A stretch of DNA of 64,000 nt from Membranipora membranacea (lineage: Eukaryota > Bryozoa > Gymnolaemata > Cheilostomatida > Membraniporidae): the NCBI GenBank assembly GCA_914767715.1, contig OU612071.1, positions 22,193,681 through 22,257,680 of the forward strand. The letters run 5' to 3'. Below the pieces are notes generated by a model that saw only the letters and a program-made list of their open reading frames with translations, did no database searches and was not told the DNA's origin. The position numbers were made by a program, and so were the translations under genes. This document shows positions 34,599 to 45,680 of the stretch, one piece after another (positions within the stretch are counted from its first letter, which is position 1; each line of letters begins with the position of its first letter).

Positions 34599-35401
34599 CA
34601 GTGGTAAACAGCGGTCAGATACATACACAAGTATGAATAAAAATATTTTAAGTTTGAGATTGTGTATTGCCTAATTTCTAATATCCATCCTGTAATAGGT
34701 TGATAGCATTGTACGTGTGAGCTCTTACCCAGTTTATTAACAATCCTTTCATTTTTTTCTTGTGCAGCAAACAGCAAGAAGGAACGAATTACAGCAATCA
34801 GGATTTTGTTGACCTTGTTCAGGGGTTTGTTATCATTACCAGTTTTATGGCACAACCAGCGGAGATGTATGGTCAGACTGCCTTGATAGATGCCACATAC
34901 ATTGTGAAAAACCTGCTGAGTTCTGCACACAGTATTTATACTGCCCCCATGGCAACGTGGTTATTAATAAAGCGCGTCATAAATGTAACTATAATTAGCC
35001 AATAGGGGCATACTATCGCAGTAAAAGATTCACATCGAGCAATGAGCGAGCGAGATATAGCCAGTATAGCGAGAAAAAGAGGAGGAGCCTATGTCACTAG
35101 GTAAATAAAAGACAATCGCGCATGGCTTATTACTCGCTCGCTCGTGTGTGGTCCGCTTAATGCTGTAAAAATCAACACGACAAAATTGCCTATCACAGCA
35201 ACAAACATGGTTATGTGTACAACTTACAATATGGTACAGGCTTGAACCATTGCTAGTCAAGTAATAGCTCCAAACGAATATCGTCAGTAAATCCCTCACA
35301 CTAAATATAGCAAAGCATCAAATATTACCTGGTCAGAAACTTTCTCCTGGTGTGTCTTCTAACACCACTTTTGTGCTTATTTTACCGTTATCAAGATTGC
35401 T
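34599..35401. other. No confident gene
   Basis: A 126-codon minus-strand frame overlaps here but has no domain and is probably chance. GAGCGAGCGAG at 35046 and its inverse CTCGCTCGCTCG at about 35131 form a loose inverted repeat about 85 bases apart, which may mark a small foldback element. Confidence 0.4.
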
Positions 35402-35620
35402 ATGGATCTCTATACTAGATCAGCCACAGCTTACCTCAACCTCACAAAAGTGCTGAAACTACCAAGCCCTAGGCAGCTTACAAGGTATAAGAACTTTGTC
35501 AACCAAAGTCCAGGACTGTGTGCAGAGAACCTGCAATGGATGCTCCTCGAAGCAGACCGGAGAGGACTTTCTAAGAGAGGCAGAAGCGGCTTCATTGTAT
35601 TTGATGAAATACAGATTCAG
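35402..35620 (+). pseudogene. P-element/THAP9-like transposase exon (second lineage)
   Basis: The frame reads LTKVLKLPSPRQLTRYKNFV, then LLEADRRGLSKRGRSGFIVF and DEIQIQ, ending at a CAG/GTATTT donor. This is the 'LPSxRtLrdY ... vaLlFDEmkI' segment preceding and including the first catalytic acidic residue of P-element-like transposases. It differs from the 21375 copy, so it is a different family member. The rest of the core is not found downstream. Confidence 0.65.
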
Positions 35621-35639
35621 GTATTTATTATCATTTTAC

Positions 35640-36985
35640 AATGTATTGTATATGTATAGTCTACAAACAAGTGAGACGATCATGAAGCTGTCCTGATAGT
35701 AATCACCTGTATATGTGGTGACACTCTGCCCAATTTCATCCCGTTGTCCCTTGCTCCAGCAATTACATCAAATAGGTTTTTGTGTAATATTAATGATTAA
35801 CTTTGGAGGCCAACTGAGCTTCCGTGCAGGATAAAAAAGCTTTGTTGATCGTAAACATGGACTGATATGAGAAAAATTAAAAAGAAGCTTGATCAATATA
35901 AAACAGCTGGTGGAGGATTTTAGTTATGAGTTAGACAGAATGGCCCAACTCTCACACCACACATAGTCAGGTGAGACAAAAAAACCAGGACCAGTTTGAT
36001 GCAAGAGAAAAAAAAGACCAAACAAACTAGAGAAGGGGTGGAGAGAGGCCGGCTCATAAGATTAAAGCTTCAATGTCCCATTCCAGTGGCACATTTGTGC
36101 AAGCTCATTAAAACACTCCAATCACCTTGGAGGTTTTGGTATCGTTTTGAAGCTCTTAGTCTAACTAGGAAAACAGTGGCAAGCTCTAAATAAGTCTGTG
36201 GCCCAATTTCAAGGATTGAGCCATTGAGAGAAGTAAACTCTTCTCATATACACTAAAATTTTCATATTGCCTCCTCTCGCAAAACTTAGAGAACACAACT
36301 CATCTCGTAAATCCTCGATGAGCAGTAGCCTCATTTTGCAAATTACCAAATACACACCCCCAACTAAATATATAAAATGATGACTATAACTCTGTAAGAA
36401 AGGCAAGCTCAACGATAGCTGATGCATTTTATGTGTCGTTAATAGGGCCATACCATCGCAAGTATGATTCATTCAATGGACGAATAGAAAATCAATGATG
36501 GTATAACATCATTCATTGTTACGACATCACTGTATGTAGCAAGCAGCAACTGCAAAGGGTGATTGTTCAAAGAGACACATTTAAAGCCTGGACCTTTGAC
36601 CTCTGCTTTCCTAGTGACCATGACCGGGGCAGATTTCCTAAACATTTAACAATAAACAGCTGACCGGACAGATGGCAGTTCATTTCTATTTCAAAAATTT
36701 AGTGCACTTACGCCATACACACCTTTGCTGGGCAAAAGTTCTCGCAATCATATGCCATCAGTCAAGACAGACAGTGAACACAGTTAAGAGGATTATTTTT
36801 CAGTCGAGTAGCTTTTTGAAACAACCCTTTGGTAAAATAATTTCGATGTCACAAATATGCTCTTTCCTGTATTGTCATAAGCAGGAAAATTTGTGTAAGC
36901 CAACGCAGTCCATTTCTGCTGTTATTCTTGATCTTCTGACCTAGGACATGCCAGGAATCTTCGGCAAAGCATGCAGATTCTAGAT
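35640..36985. other. No confident gene
   Basis: A basic frame at 35996-36193 (MQEKKKTKQTREGVERGRLI) has no recognisable domain. Its upstream flank (GAGCTTCC, AAAACAGCTGGTGGAGGA) loosely resembles 46250-46320 (GAGCTTCC, AAACGGCTGGTGGTGGAGCC), so both may be remnants of one dispersed repeat. Nothing else is seen. Confidence 0.35.
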
Positions 36986-36989
36986 GATT

Positions 36990-37250
36990 CCTTGACAAAA
37001 TGTCCTTGGGGCAAAATGCCATTGGGGCAAAATGCCAGTTACACAATTCCATTACCATAATGTCATGGCCATAATGCCATAGGACATAGGTGATAACACC
37101 ACTGCACGCACTATACCAATGCCGAAACACCAGTAGTAAAAAAATGCAAGTCTTGTCAAAATACCAGTGGACATAACGCTGGATTGGACATAATACCATT
37201 TGGGACAACATACCATATCCCAAGATACCATAGCCATTATGTCACAATAT
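36990..37250. repeat. Degenerate short repeat of the (GGGACATAATGCCAT)n type
   Basis: Many imperfect units occur: GGGGCAAAATGCCATTGGGG, CATAATGCCATAGGACAT, GGACATAATACCATTTGGGA, AGATACCATAGCCATTATG. The unit length wanders around 15-20 bases. It is an old minisatellite and explains the long minus-strand frame there. Confidence 0.75.
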
Positions 37251-37536
37251 GTAACCAAAGGAAATCAAGCCAAGCTGTATTGTTTTTGTTAGTTATATTA
37301 CAGCTGCGAGTTGCAAGTTTCTACGTTTGAATTTTGATGATCTCTGGGGTTTGTTGGGCCATATGTGTACTGAAGGCTAGATGTGTGTTGTAGAAATTGC
37401 AGCCAAATATTGCACCGACAACTCTGTGGAATATGGCAAATTGATTGACTCTCTTAATTTGACCAACTTTATGTCTTGGCTTGAAGGGTTCTGACTGGTC
37501 TTGACTGATGCTATTTCTGGCATCATGAAGGTTAGC

Positions 37537-37645
37537 ATGATTCAGCATAGTGTAGCATAGTCTAGCATAGCATAGCATAGTGTAGCATAGTGTAGCATAG
37601 CATAGCGTAGCATAGCATAGTGTAGCATAGTATGCGGTTTAGCAT
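37537..37645 (+). repeat. (AGCATAGTGT/AGCAT)n microsatellite
   Basis: Some 20 five-base AGCAT/AGTGT units alternate from AGCATGATTCAGCATAGTGT to AGTATGCGGTTTAGCATG. It is a pentamer/decamer simple repeat. Confidence 0.9.
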
Positions 37646-37735
37646 GAAAATACAGTCTTTTCAGCGCCAAGACACTGAAAAAGTGACAAATTTGATTTAA
37701 CCTAGACTAACATCGCAGGTTCAACAACAGTTATA

Positions 37736-38343
37736 ATGATTATAGACACAAACTATGTACGTTATCCTCTAATAGTGCCGCGAGCCGCAAATGGGTTGGG
37801 ATTCATGGCAAGGAGGAATGGTGAGCCTTGCTTTCCTTCAAACAAATGTAATATACATATGATGAGAGTGAATGACTTACCACGGACCAAGAACTATTGT
37901 GAGTCACGGAATGTCAGGTGAGGAACTAAGCATAAACCATACATCATCTGTGACACTTTGTCATTTGTAGAAAAAATAATTTGTATCAGCCAAAACCATA
38001 TTAACTCATAGAGGTCAACTAGGAAAGTGAATTTTATGCAGAGAAATTAAATAAACTGTTATCTTTAAATGCTCGCAAAAAAGCTTAGTTAATGTTCATC
38101 CGGATATTTGATAATTAAGAATCTGCAAATTTGGAATTTATTTGACCAAATTATTGAATTATTGAACTGTAATTTAATCCTTTGCATTTTCAGTATGAAG
38201 AAGCTCAAGGGAACGGATCATCCAACTCTGTGGGATCTACTCAAAACTCTAAGAGAAGAGGAGTTGGTTGCGAGACTTGATATCAACAACACAGCCATTG
38301 GTAACCTTCGAGACCTGACAACCAGGCGCAAGGAATTGTGCAG
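37736..38343 (+). pseudogene. MULE transposase C-terminal exons
   Basis: Two exons are joined across an intron at 37918-38193 (CAG/GTGAGG donor, TTTTCAG acceptor). The junction is in phase: two bases AG plus T make a serine codon. The product reads RNGEPCFPSNKCNIHMMRVN, then LPRTKNYCESRN, and after the junction GTDHPTLWDLLKTLREEE. This is the MULE C-terminal signature 'FP...WNV......RTNN..EgwH....HP.lW.fi..Lr.E'. It has lost the EGWH residues (ESRN instead). The DDE core should lie upstream but is replaced by simple repeat. It is a fragment of a Mutator-like transposase. Confidence 0.68.
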
Positions 38344-38348
38344 GTAGT

Positions 38349-39130
38349 ATGATGAAGGAGATATCTTTCTCCACAGAAAAAGATACAATATTCGGTGGAA
38401 AGGACCAGCCCATCATATTGAGTATTGACGGTTTCTTAATAGCTACTTTTGTACTCAGCGTGGTAGTTTTCACTATCTGTGGGCTGAGAAGTAAATGGAA
38501 AAAACCAGTTGGATATTTCCCTTTCATTCTCATATTTACATCTGGAAATATAAGCCCTGCCATACTTCACGACCTGGCGCAGGCATTCATAAAAAAATCA
38601 CAGATTTTGGACTGATTCTGAAAGCCCAAATATGTGACCAGGGTCCTAACAATAGAAAATTTCTCAAACATGTCTATACAAACTCGCCAATTTTCTCCAA
38701 CTACTCAGACACAATATATCTAATAAATATGATCCGCCACATTTTATTCAAAATGTTAAGAACAATTTCAAAAGGAACGCGCTGTCTATGGGTGGAGATG
38801 ACATTCGATGAGATCATCTGGTGCAGTTTTTTGAGTTTGACAAGTCACAGTGACACAAATAATAACTCAATCAAATGATATATCTACATTCCAGCTTTCA
38901 AGGAAATGAAAGTAAGTTATGAGTCAAACAGTTACTGCCGTATCTCAACACTGGTAGCATTGTGAAAACTACCTAAGAGTGCAGTTACATTAACTTTATA
39001 TCATTTGTTTAACCTCCTAAACAGCCGTCATACCGGCAGTGGCAATCCAACAAAGCATTCAAAAAGCAGCATGGTACAAAACCAGATTATCCATGAAGGA
39101 GGCGATGAAGAAGCTCTCTTCTATCGAAGC
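38349..39130 (+). pseudogene. P-element/THAP9-like transposase relic, copy 2
   Basis: DNA similarity to 21700-22450 is evident. Both have GAAGTAAATGGAAA, CATACTTCACGACCTG, ATATGTGACCAGGGTCCTAA, and AACAATAGAAAATTTCTCAA running on to ACATGTCT. Translated pieces are GLRSKWKKPVGYFP, AQICDQGPNNRKFLKHV and FDEIIW. It is more decayed than copy 1, with at least three frame changes. Like copy 1 it continues with GAAACTACCTAAGAGTGCAG-type sequence to about 39130. It is dead. Confidence 0.85.
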
Positions 39131-39830
39131 ACTAAGCCTGCTCTGGGCTGAACTGAAGTTAGTGGAGCTCAAGTTTCTGTTAACAAATCGGTTCTATCAA
39201 CCTGGATAGGGATGGGAGAAAGTGAATCTGAACTGAACTCTCTAAGGCACAAGACTCTACTGAGCTGAAATACCATGTGGAAAATCAGCATGCTGCTACT
39301 GGAAACGGAAACACTTATGATAATCATAAGAGGGCACCGAAGTCCAGCTACCGAGGAAGGGGCCGCCGCCGCGGCAAATACGCCAAAAATAACTATGGTG
39401 AGTGTCAACTCTTATCACATGTCATGGTGAACTTATAAACTAATTATAATGAATCATAAGTGTTAATTAAACTAACATTATCAACGCTCAAGCAGGATGC
39501 CTAGTAAACATTCACTCGGTTGAAGTGACTGGGCCAGCTGAGAGGTTGTCTATTCCAGGGGAAAGGTGAATATATCTCGATATGTAACCAGTTGATTACC
39601 GATCAGGGTGCGGTCCGCCAAGAAGGTGACCAAGCCAGTCAGTACTGCCACGGCGGGGTGACACGCCTCATCGTCGTCCCAGCTATTGGAAACCAAGCGA
39701 GCTGCAAACAACATTGGATGAGCCTTCGGATGAAGAGATGGAGAAGGCGCAGGCCAGTACTGATAAAAAAAAAGGATGATATAAATATAATATATATATA
39801 TTTATATATATATAAGTGTACCTGAATGCA
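39131..39830. other. Possible coding remnants with an RG-rich stretch
   Basis: From about 39270 a frame reads KYHVENQHAATGNGNTYDNH, then KSSYRGRGRRRGKYAKNNY, before a GGTGAGTG donor. RG-rich tails occur in retroelement Gag-like and RNA-binding proteins, but no domain is recognised. (TA)n-rich sequence lies at 39785-39812. Confidence 0.3.
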
Positions 39831-40832
39831 AAGAATGCTGCAACTCGCTGACCGGGCCAGAACCCAACTATTCTGGATTTGATAGAGATGATTGGTTTCC
39901 ATGTAATGGTGCTGAACATAAGCATGCATCTGGAGCCACAAAATCAGCCAGAACTGACGATGATCGCCAAAATCTCTAGTCAACTGGTGCTTGCAGGACT
40001 GAGCTATACAATCTGGAATCCTTCTGCCCATTAACGAATCACCTGATTGACGCTATTCATTGCCTATATTTGGGGATTGGCAAGACAATGACCAAATGCT
40101 ATTTGAAATCGGAATAGTGTACAAGAAATACAGCAAATGATGGACGAAATACGCGTTCCTGAGACTGTCGCCAGAATACCACGGAAAATTGCTAGTGGCT
40201 TTGTGGGGTTTACTGCAGACCAGTGGAAGGATTGGACTTTAATTTACAGCTCCACTGATTTGAAACCACTGATTGGCAACCGACACTACCAAGTATGGAT
40301 GATGTTTGTGTGAATGCTGTCCATATGCTTACAAAGAAGGAGAATGGCAAAACTGACATCAGGATGGCAGATCAACTACTCGTCACATTCTGCACCAAAG
40401 ATGAAAATATTTACAGAGAAGAGTTCATTAAAGCAAACTTCCATATGGCCTGCCATATCGCAAAAGTAATGGAGGAGTATGGCCCAGTCTATTCAGTTTG
40501 GTGCTACGGCTTTGAGAGGTATCCCCTGTTATTAATTAATTCAATGTAGTAACCTGAAAATTTATCGAGAGGAATGGATTCCAATGTACATAAATATGCA
40601 AAAGCTTCAGACTAGAAAGGTTATGAGCAAAGAGAAAACAATTATCATAGTGATCACTCAGTACAGTGCCTATTGTGCAATCAGCCAGCATGAAATTCCT
40701 GATAACATAAGGGAAAAGGTTTAATTTTTGTAACATTTCATTATTTATTATTATTCAATACTTTAGGTACAATGGTATGCTTGGGGATTTTGCAGTGAAT
40801 TCTCACGACATATCAACGCAAATGTGAGTTGT
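39830..40832 (+). pseudogene. CACTA/EnSpm-type transposase (Transposase_21 family) fragment
   Basis: Frames in order read PEPNYSGFDRDDWFPCNGAE, NHLIDAIHCLYLGIGKTM (the 'D.MHnlfLGt.KhM' motif), RIPRKIASGFVGFTADQWKD, then NRHYQVWMMF, VNAVHMLTKKENGK and EYGPVYSVWCYGFER. An intron from about 40520 (GTATCC) to 40767 (CTTTAG) joins GAG-AG to GTAC, giving the family's 'FERYNG' block, followed by MLGDF. From memory this order is diagnostic for the animal TNP2/Transposase_21 type. Stops and frame changes at about 40000, 40120 and 40311 break the ORF. The ends of the element were not located. Confidence 0.78.
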
Positions 40833-41053
40833 GCAGCATTCGGTTGCCACCAATAACCACTCGGGATGTAACGGATTCACTTGCCAATAGTGAAGTGCAA
40901 GGCACCATATCAACTATCAGAAAATGATATCACTGCGCATGCTTGCTTTAAACTTTGTGGCAGTCGGTTCTCACTTGATCAGATATCACTAACCCAAATA
41001 TACTTAAACTACTGCTGCCACACAGCCAAATGTGTGCTTATAGAATTCTGTAT

Positions 41054-41326
41054 AGCTCAAAACTAATAAAAATGAGGCTGCAATCTCAGCATTGTCACCT
41101 AATGAGCAAATAATTTGCACAAACCCATCGTCAAAATTAGGGTATGAAATTAATTATCTACCAGCATGGATGACGTGACGTAGTTACCGTCTTACTAGTG
41201 CATACGTACACCTCATTAGCTGGTGCGTAGATTTCATTGCCTGCTTTTGAAGATCAGTTTGTACAAATTATTTGCCCATTAGGTGAGAATTATGAGATTT
41301 AAGCCTCAATTAATTATCTTGGAGCT
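41054..41326. mobile_element. MITE with about 65 bp terminal inverted repeats, copy 2
   Basis: The left arm (AGCTCAAAACTAATAAAAAT, GAGGCTGCAATCTCAG, TGTCACCTAATGAGCAAATA) pairs with the right arm (TATTTGCCCATTAGGTGAGA, GAGATTTAAGCCTCAATTAA, GGAGCT) over about 65 bases at roughly 75%. TAT lies outside both ends, a likely short target duplication. It is the same family as 9855-10105. Confidence 0.8.
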
Positions 41327-42527
41327 ATGCAAAATTCAATGAGTACAAATTTGCATGAGCGGCAGCAGTAGTTTAAGGTTCAGTTCAAGCCAGTTTTTTA
41401 CACTGGACAAGCTAAATTTCTCACGGTCAATGTATCAAACCATTTCCCGATTCCCTGCAATCTGCCAAACTTTCACAGGAAATTTGACACTGTCTGCTCT
41501 CTTGTAAACATGGGTGGGTAGTTTCAGCCAGATCAGGAAACAATAGTAAACAGCAACATAATTTGTGCATGATGGCTTAAGGCAGACTATTATTATTATT
41601 ATCATTGACCCAAAAGAAAATCTAGCAAAGGCTGGCGCAGTGCGTGAGATTTTTGTCACAAAGCATTCAATGGCGGACAGTACTGCTGGATCAGTCTTAT
41701 GGTTGAAAGTTGACTGGTTCAATATGAAGCAGCCATACACAGATATACCACAAGACTTATTTCTCTGTAGGTAAACTTAGCTATGTCCCGATTCAGCACG
41801 TGGTTTCTAAATGTGCACTGAAGACGATAAATGAAGTTTTTTTGGTGATCCCTCTAGCTGGGCAATGGGGGCTATAAATTTTCAAATCATATTTTCACTG
41901 GTCAATTGCTTTGTCTGCATCCCGCTTCTTTTGTATGACTTGATCGCACCATTACATTCATCACAATATTTTTTTATATGAATTTCTTGAATCTTGCATA
42001 ATATTGTTAACACTGCTCATTAAATAGCTTTCTCTGAATCCCTAATAGTAAGTATTTATAATCTTTACTGAAAGCGCTATGATCAAATATACGCCTATAT
42101 CATGCATTACATTACATGTCAACATTATTTTCTATTGTATAGTGGGCAATGTCACTTGTTCCAGCAGATAAGAAGTATCGGTAAGACCCTAGCAGGCGCT
42201 GAGTGTGTGTTAAAAGTCATCCTGAGTTCAAACTTAAAAAAATCAACATTGAATTTACAAGAAGAACCCCACAAGTTCTGCAGCCAATCCATGTTAGCAT
42301 TGAACGTAATGAAACAACACCGCAACAGCAACCAACAGTTACCAACATTCCTCTCCATATAAAAAAAGATTATTAGGGAGTCTAGACAGCAGCAGGAAAA
42401 AGATCTGATGCAGCCTAACAAGTGAAACATTTTCTATATCAAGCTACTAAGGCAACGGATAGCGGCTCACAGCACATGTGTACAACATGCCAAAAAAGCT
42501 CATACCGTTAGACAGCTACCCCTTTGA
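41327..42527. other. No confident gene
   Basis: Only short frames. Those at 41565 and 42102 have no domain. Nothing recognised. Confidence 0.45.
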
Positions 42528-42668
42528 CAGAGGACAAGTACGCACTGAATTGGAATTTCAAAGATGAAAACAAGGATTTGAGTGACAGAATGAAAAGAGG
42601 CTGGAGTAGGTTAGCGAGAGATGTTGCGTCCAAAGCGAAAGACAGGAAAACACTGAATGCTTCACAGG
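42528..42668 (+). CDS. Candidate exon upstream of the 44 kb transposase
   Basis: The frame reads YALNWNFKDENKDLSDRMKR, then GWSRLARDVASKAKDRKTLN, ending at a CACAG/GTGTTT donor. It is charged and helical. No domain is recognised. It could be an early exon of the transposase-like gene at 43950. Confidence 0.35.
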
Positions 42669-42956
42669 TGTTTCAATTAGCCTATTTTGGTCTATGATAG
42701 ATGCAAGGACAAACAGAAATATCAAATTTGATTAAGACTAAGTTAATGCCCATTTTCCTATTCAAATAGATCGATACGGGGTGGGCACTTAGTTCAGTAT
42801 AATAGGTCTTTTGTCTGTATTTTTTTGTGTAAGAAATATCAACACCATCAGCGGGAAACCAGCAGACGAATCATGCGTTGCAATTTTCTCACTCAACATA
42901 TATTTTATTCGAAGTTAACTGCACAAAATGAATGAATGAATGAAAGTGTCAAGTTG

Positions 42957-43822
42957 AATCAAACACTGAACATTATTGTTGCTATGGCTGCATGATATAA
43001 GGGTCGTCTCTATGTATTAACTGCATTTTTTGCAACAAGAACTTGCCATGTCTTTTTATATGGACATTAGTGACAATAGGTTTTGGCATGTTTTTGAAAT
43101 TCAGTGTTGCGCTATGACTTTACGTCATGGCATAACGTTAGATTTTGGGTTTAGACTTCTTTTATCATATGGATTAAGAAACCCCAAGCAACATTTTGGG
43201 GAGGCATTAACTTAAATTGTGATCATAAACAATTTGTGCTACTTAAAAATCAGTTGTTTTTATGGAATACGTCCGAATTAGGCAACGTGTAATTTGCAGC
43301 ACCACATCTAAAAGTACAACATCTTAAAGACAAGTACACCTATATAGGTTGCACATTGACACAGCTTAATTTTTATTACAGTACACACCTCCTTCACCGG
43401 ATTCGCGCAACATCACCCTTGACGGCATCAACAAGCTGGAGGTCAACCTTTGTGTGTTTGTGACTATGGATGGGGAGTTGATAACTATACCAACCGTACA
43501 GCTGAGAAGTAAGGTTAAAACGACAGATGAGGAAGATATCCTGGCTAAGCTACCTCTGACTGTCCGAGGGAAAAACACTGCAGGAGTCTTCAATTTGGTG
43601 AGTAACAACCATATCATCAATGCATTATTTTATCTACACAAATGATGTTGCACATGGAAATTTATGAAGTTTGTAAAAATAGCTCGAGATAAAATTAATT
43701 GAATCAATATTTATCGCTTCCATGAGAGCTATGATCACAACAGCTAATACTTTCATCAGTCTAAACTAAGGTTACGTTGTGACAAGTCATGTGACCTACT
43801 GCGAACCATGAAAATGAGCAAA
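42957..43822 (+). repeat. Dispersed 0.87 kb repeat, copy A
   Basis: It aligns from GAATCAAACACTGAACATTA to ACCATGAAAATGAGCAAA with 57741-58642 at over 90% by eye. The copy includes an intact exon-like segment (43382-43597). Copy B has about 70 extra bases near 58370. Either one copy is a recent duplicate or both come from a transposon whose other parts differ. Confidence 0.85.
43382..43597 (+). CDS. 72-codon phase 0-0 exon, unknown protein
   Basis: A TTTTTATTACAG acceptor and GTGAGT donor bound exactly 72 codons without a stop. It reads YTPPSPDSRNITLDGINKLE, then VNLCVFVTMDGELITIPTVQ, KTTDEEDILAKLPLTVRGKN. The protein seems soluble and acidic, with a beta-rich middle and the helical segment EEDILAKL. 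The copy at 58146 has the same exon with a stop near its end (LLLTV then TGA), so copy A is the better preserved one. Differences between copies include silent or conservative changes, which hints at past coding constraint. No family is recognised. Confidence 0.55.
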
Positions 43823-43949
43823 GTATTATAGAGTAGTATTATCAAAGTTGAATAACCTTAATTTTCAGGAAGTAAGTCTAATTATTTATACAATTATATA
43901 CAATTATTTACCATAAATGATAATAATCTTTGAGCTTGCCCAGTAGACA

Positions 43950-44785
43950 ATGATAGTTTGATAATAACTTTAATATTTTATTCTTCATGCGACTGATAAA
44001 TCTGTGAGCAGTGCTCTTACCAAGGAGAGCGAGAAAGGAACCAAGCAATAGATATCCTGACTGATGCACGTCACGGCACACGGAAAAACTATAGACAAAC
44101 GGACATTATATGTATCGGAAATAACACAAGAAAGATTATCGCTTTCAAGACTATAAGATCTGAGAATGACCGTGTAGCCCAAAAACACGAGAAACTAGGA
44201 ACAGTTAGCATTATAGGCAAGCACTGCCATGACAATAACGGTGGCATCAGCAAGTGTGTAAGAGAGGACCACCCAGAGAAACAGCTAGAAAAATCCTTAC
44301 AGAACATCTCTAAGAGGCCAGAAGGAGACCATGGATGGAGATGGCACAATGAGGCTTGATGACAAGCCTCATGCTATCAGAGTACATGCAAAATACTGTC
44401 TGAAGAGTTCTAATGGAAGTGCAGAAAATTTCCGTAGAGCTTTTGTCAACTGTATCAAACAATACCGGGGTGATCACACCAACTGTCTCAGCATCTCTTG
44501 CTGCAAAACTGACCCAGCTGCAGGATGGTTTTTTAACCCCACAAAGAGGTCAGTATTGAGTGAGAGGGCTGTCCAACTACTAACAGACGCTCTAGAAAAG
44601 TCCCACAGTACAAGAACGCCCACCTGTATGTTGAGGACCTGTCCACAGCGCATGTAGAAAGCTTCAATACCACAATCAATGTCGTACATGACATAAGGAT
44701 CAGTTTTGGGCATGAAATGTTCAAGGCCAAAACTGCAATGGCTGTCAGGTTTTGGAACGAGAGCAAAGAAAAATTCAGCAACAGT
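43950..44785 (+). pseudogene. Transposase-like relic (TDARHG / HDNN family)
   Basis: Frames in order read LTDARHGTRKNYRQTDIICI, then KHEKLGTVSIIGKHCHDNNG, ISKCVRED, KSLQNI. From 44331 to 44657 comes VHAKYCLKSSNGSAENFRRA, YRGDHTNCLSISCCKTDPAA and AVQLLTDALEKS. From about 44640 in another frame comes TAHVESFNTTINVVHDIRIS, then FGHEMFKAKTAMAVRFWNES. From memory this matches a multicopy family of invertebrate proteins with the order 'DaRhg..kn / HekiGT / HDrN.si.k.vRe / HVESFNn..n...dKRi.fg'. The separated aspartates and late glutamate suggest a DDE nuclease. It has at least two frameshifts and the N-terminus is not visible. Confidence 0.65.
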
Positions 44786-45680
44786 GTATGGGACGATTTT
44801 GTAGATAAGTTATTTATATTTCTGAAATTTTATAACTTGATCATTTTGATTGATAACTGTTTTTGTGAACTGCTGAGAGATCTCCAAACAACATTGAAAT
44901 TTGACTTGATAACTTTTTCACTTCTGGTCTCGATCCTACATCTTATGAGAAAACATTTCATTGTTATGTGCTGGTATGAAACTACATTTTATCAACAGGA
45001 CTCTAGCGATATAATTTCCCCTTTAAGTAAAACATTAGTTTCACCGCGTTGTATGTGGAAAGTGAGGCACAGATCGAGAAAGCCCACATCACTTCAGTCA
45101 AAACTAAAGCACTTCACTTAAAGATGTGAGAGAGCTGATACAGTGAAACTTGGACCACTTCACAGAAGAAGTGAAACCCGTAGAGAACTACTTCCTCACA
45201 GAAGTATACCATGCTGTCTTCTGTTGAAGATCTACTATAATCTACTCCAATCTAAGAACAAACAATTCAGGTGTTGATCTGCAACCTTTCACATGTACTG
45301 TACCTAATCTTACACTGAGGAAAGCCCTAACAGTGTCAAGAGCCAGAGTGAGCGCCGCAACCAATTATTACGGCTGTGATCACCAGAACCGCAGCCAGCG
45401 CTAGAGCGAAAAATGTTCAGTCAAGAGATAAGTCAGTTATGATTTTGTCATTAGATAGCGTTCAGATAACTAGGGACTACTTTTTTGGCAAAGGTCATGA
45501 GCCATTTGCTATAGATCGCACAGATGTAGGAGGGTGTATTATGGGTGATTCTTGACCACAACAAGTAGTAAAGCAAGTGTTTGTAAATAGGGCGGTGGTA
45601 ACAACAACTGATAATAGATCTGAAGTAAATTTTAGGTTTCAAGCAAACACTCGAGACAGTAACTTGGAAAGATTATCAAA
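44786..45680. other. No confident gene
   Basis: Past the FWNESKEKF block the frame continues to 45121 without conserved motifs, probably 3' UTR or intron. Nothing else is seen. Confidence 0.4.

Noticed and set aside
34550-34930. 126-codon minus-strand ORF
   Set aside because: No domain, random composition, and it overlaps the PHD-like exon on the other strand.
36849-37223. 124-codon minus-strand ORF
   Set aside because: Generated by the degenerate TAATGCCAT repeat; the protein is a low-complexity product of it.
37537-37645. CRISPR-like array
   Set aside because: Simple 5/10-base repeat without spacers, in a eukaryotic sequence.
39639-40031. 130-codon minus-strand ORF
   Set aside because: Antisense of the CACTA relic and the TA-rich tract; the I/Y-rich middle comes from (TA)n.
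44717-45121. 134-codon ORF as a separate gene
   Set aside because: Only its first 20 or so residues match the transposase block that ends at FWNES; the rest is intron- or UTR-like with no motif.
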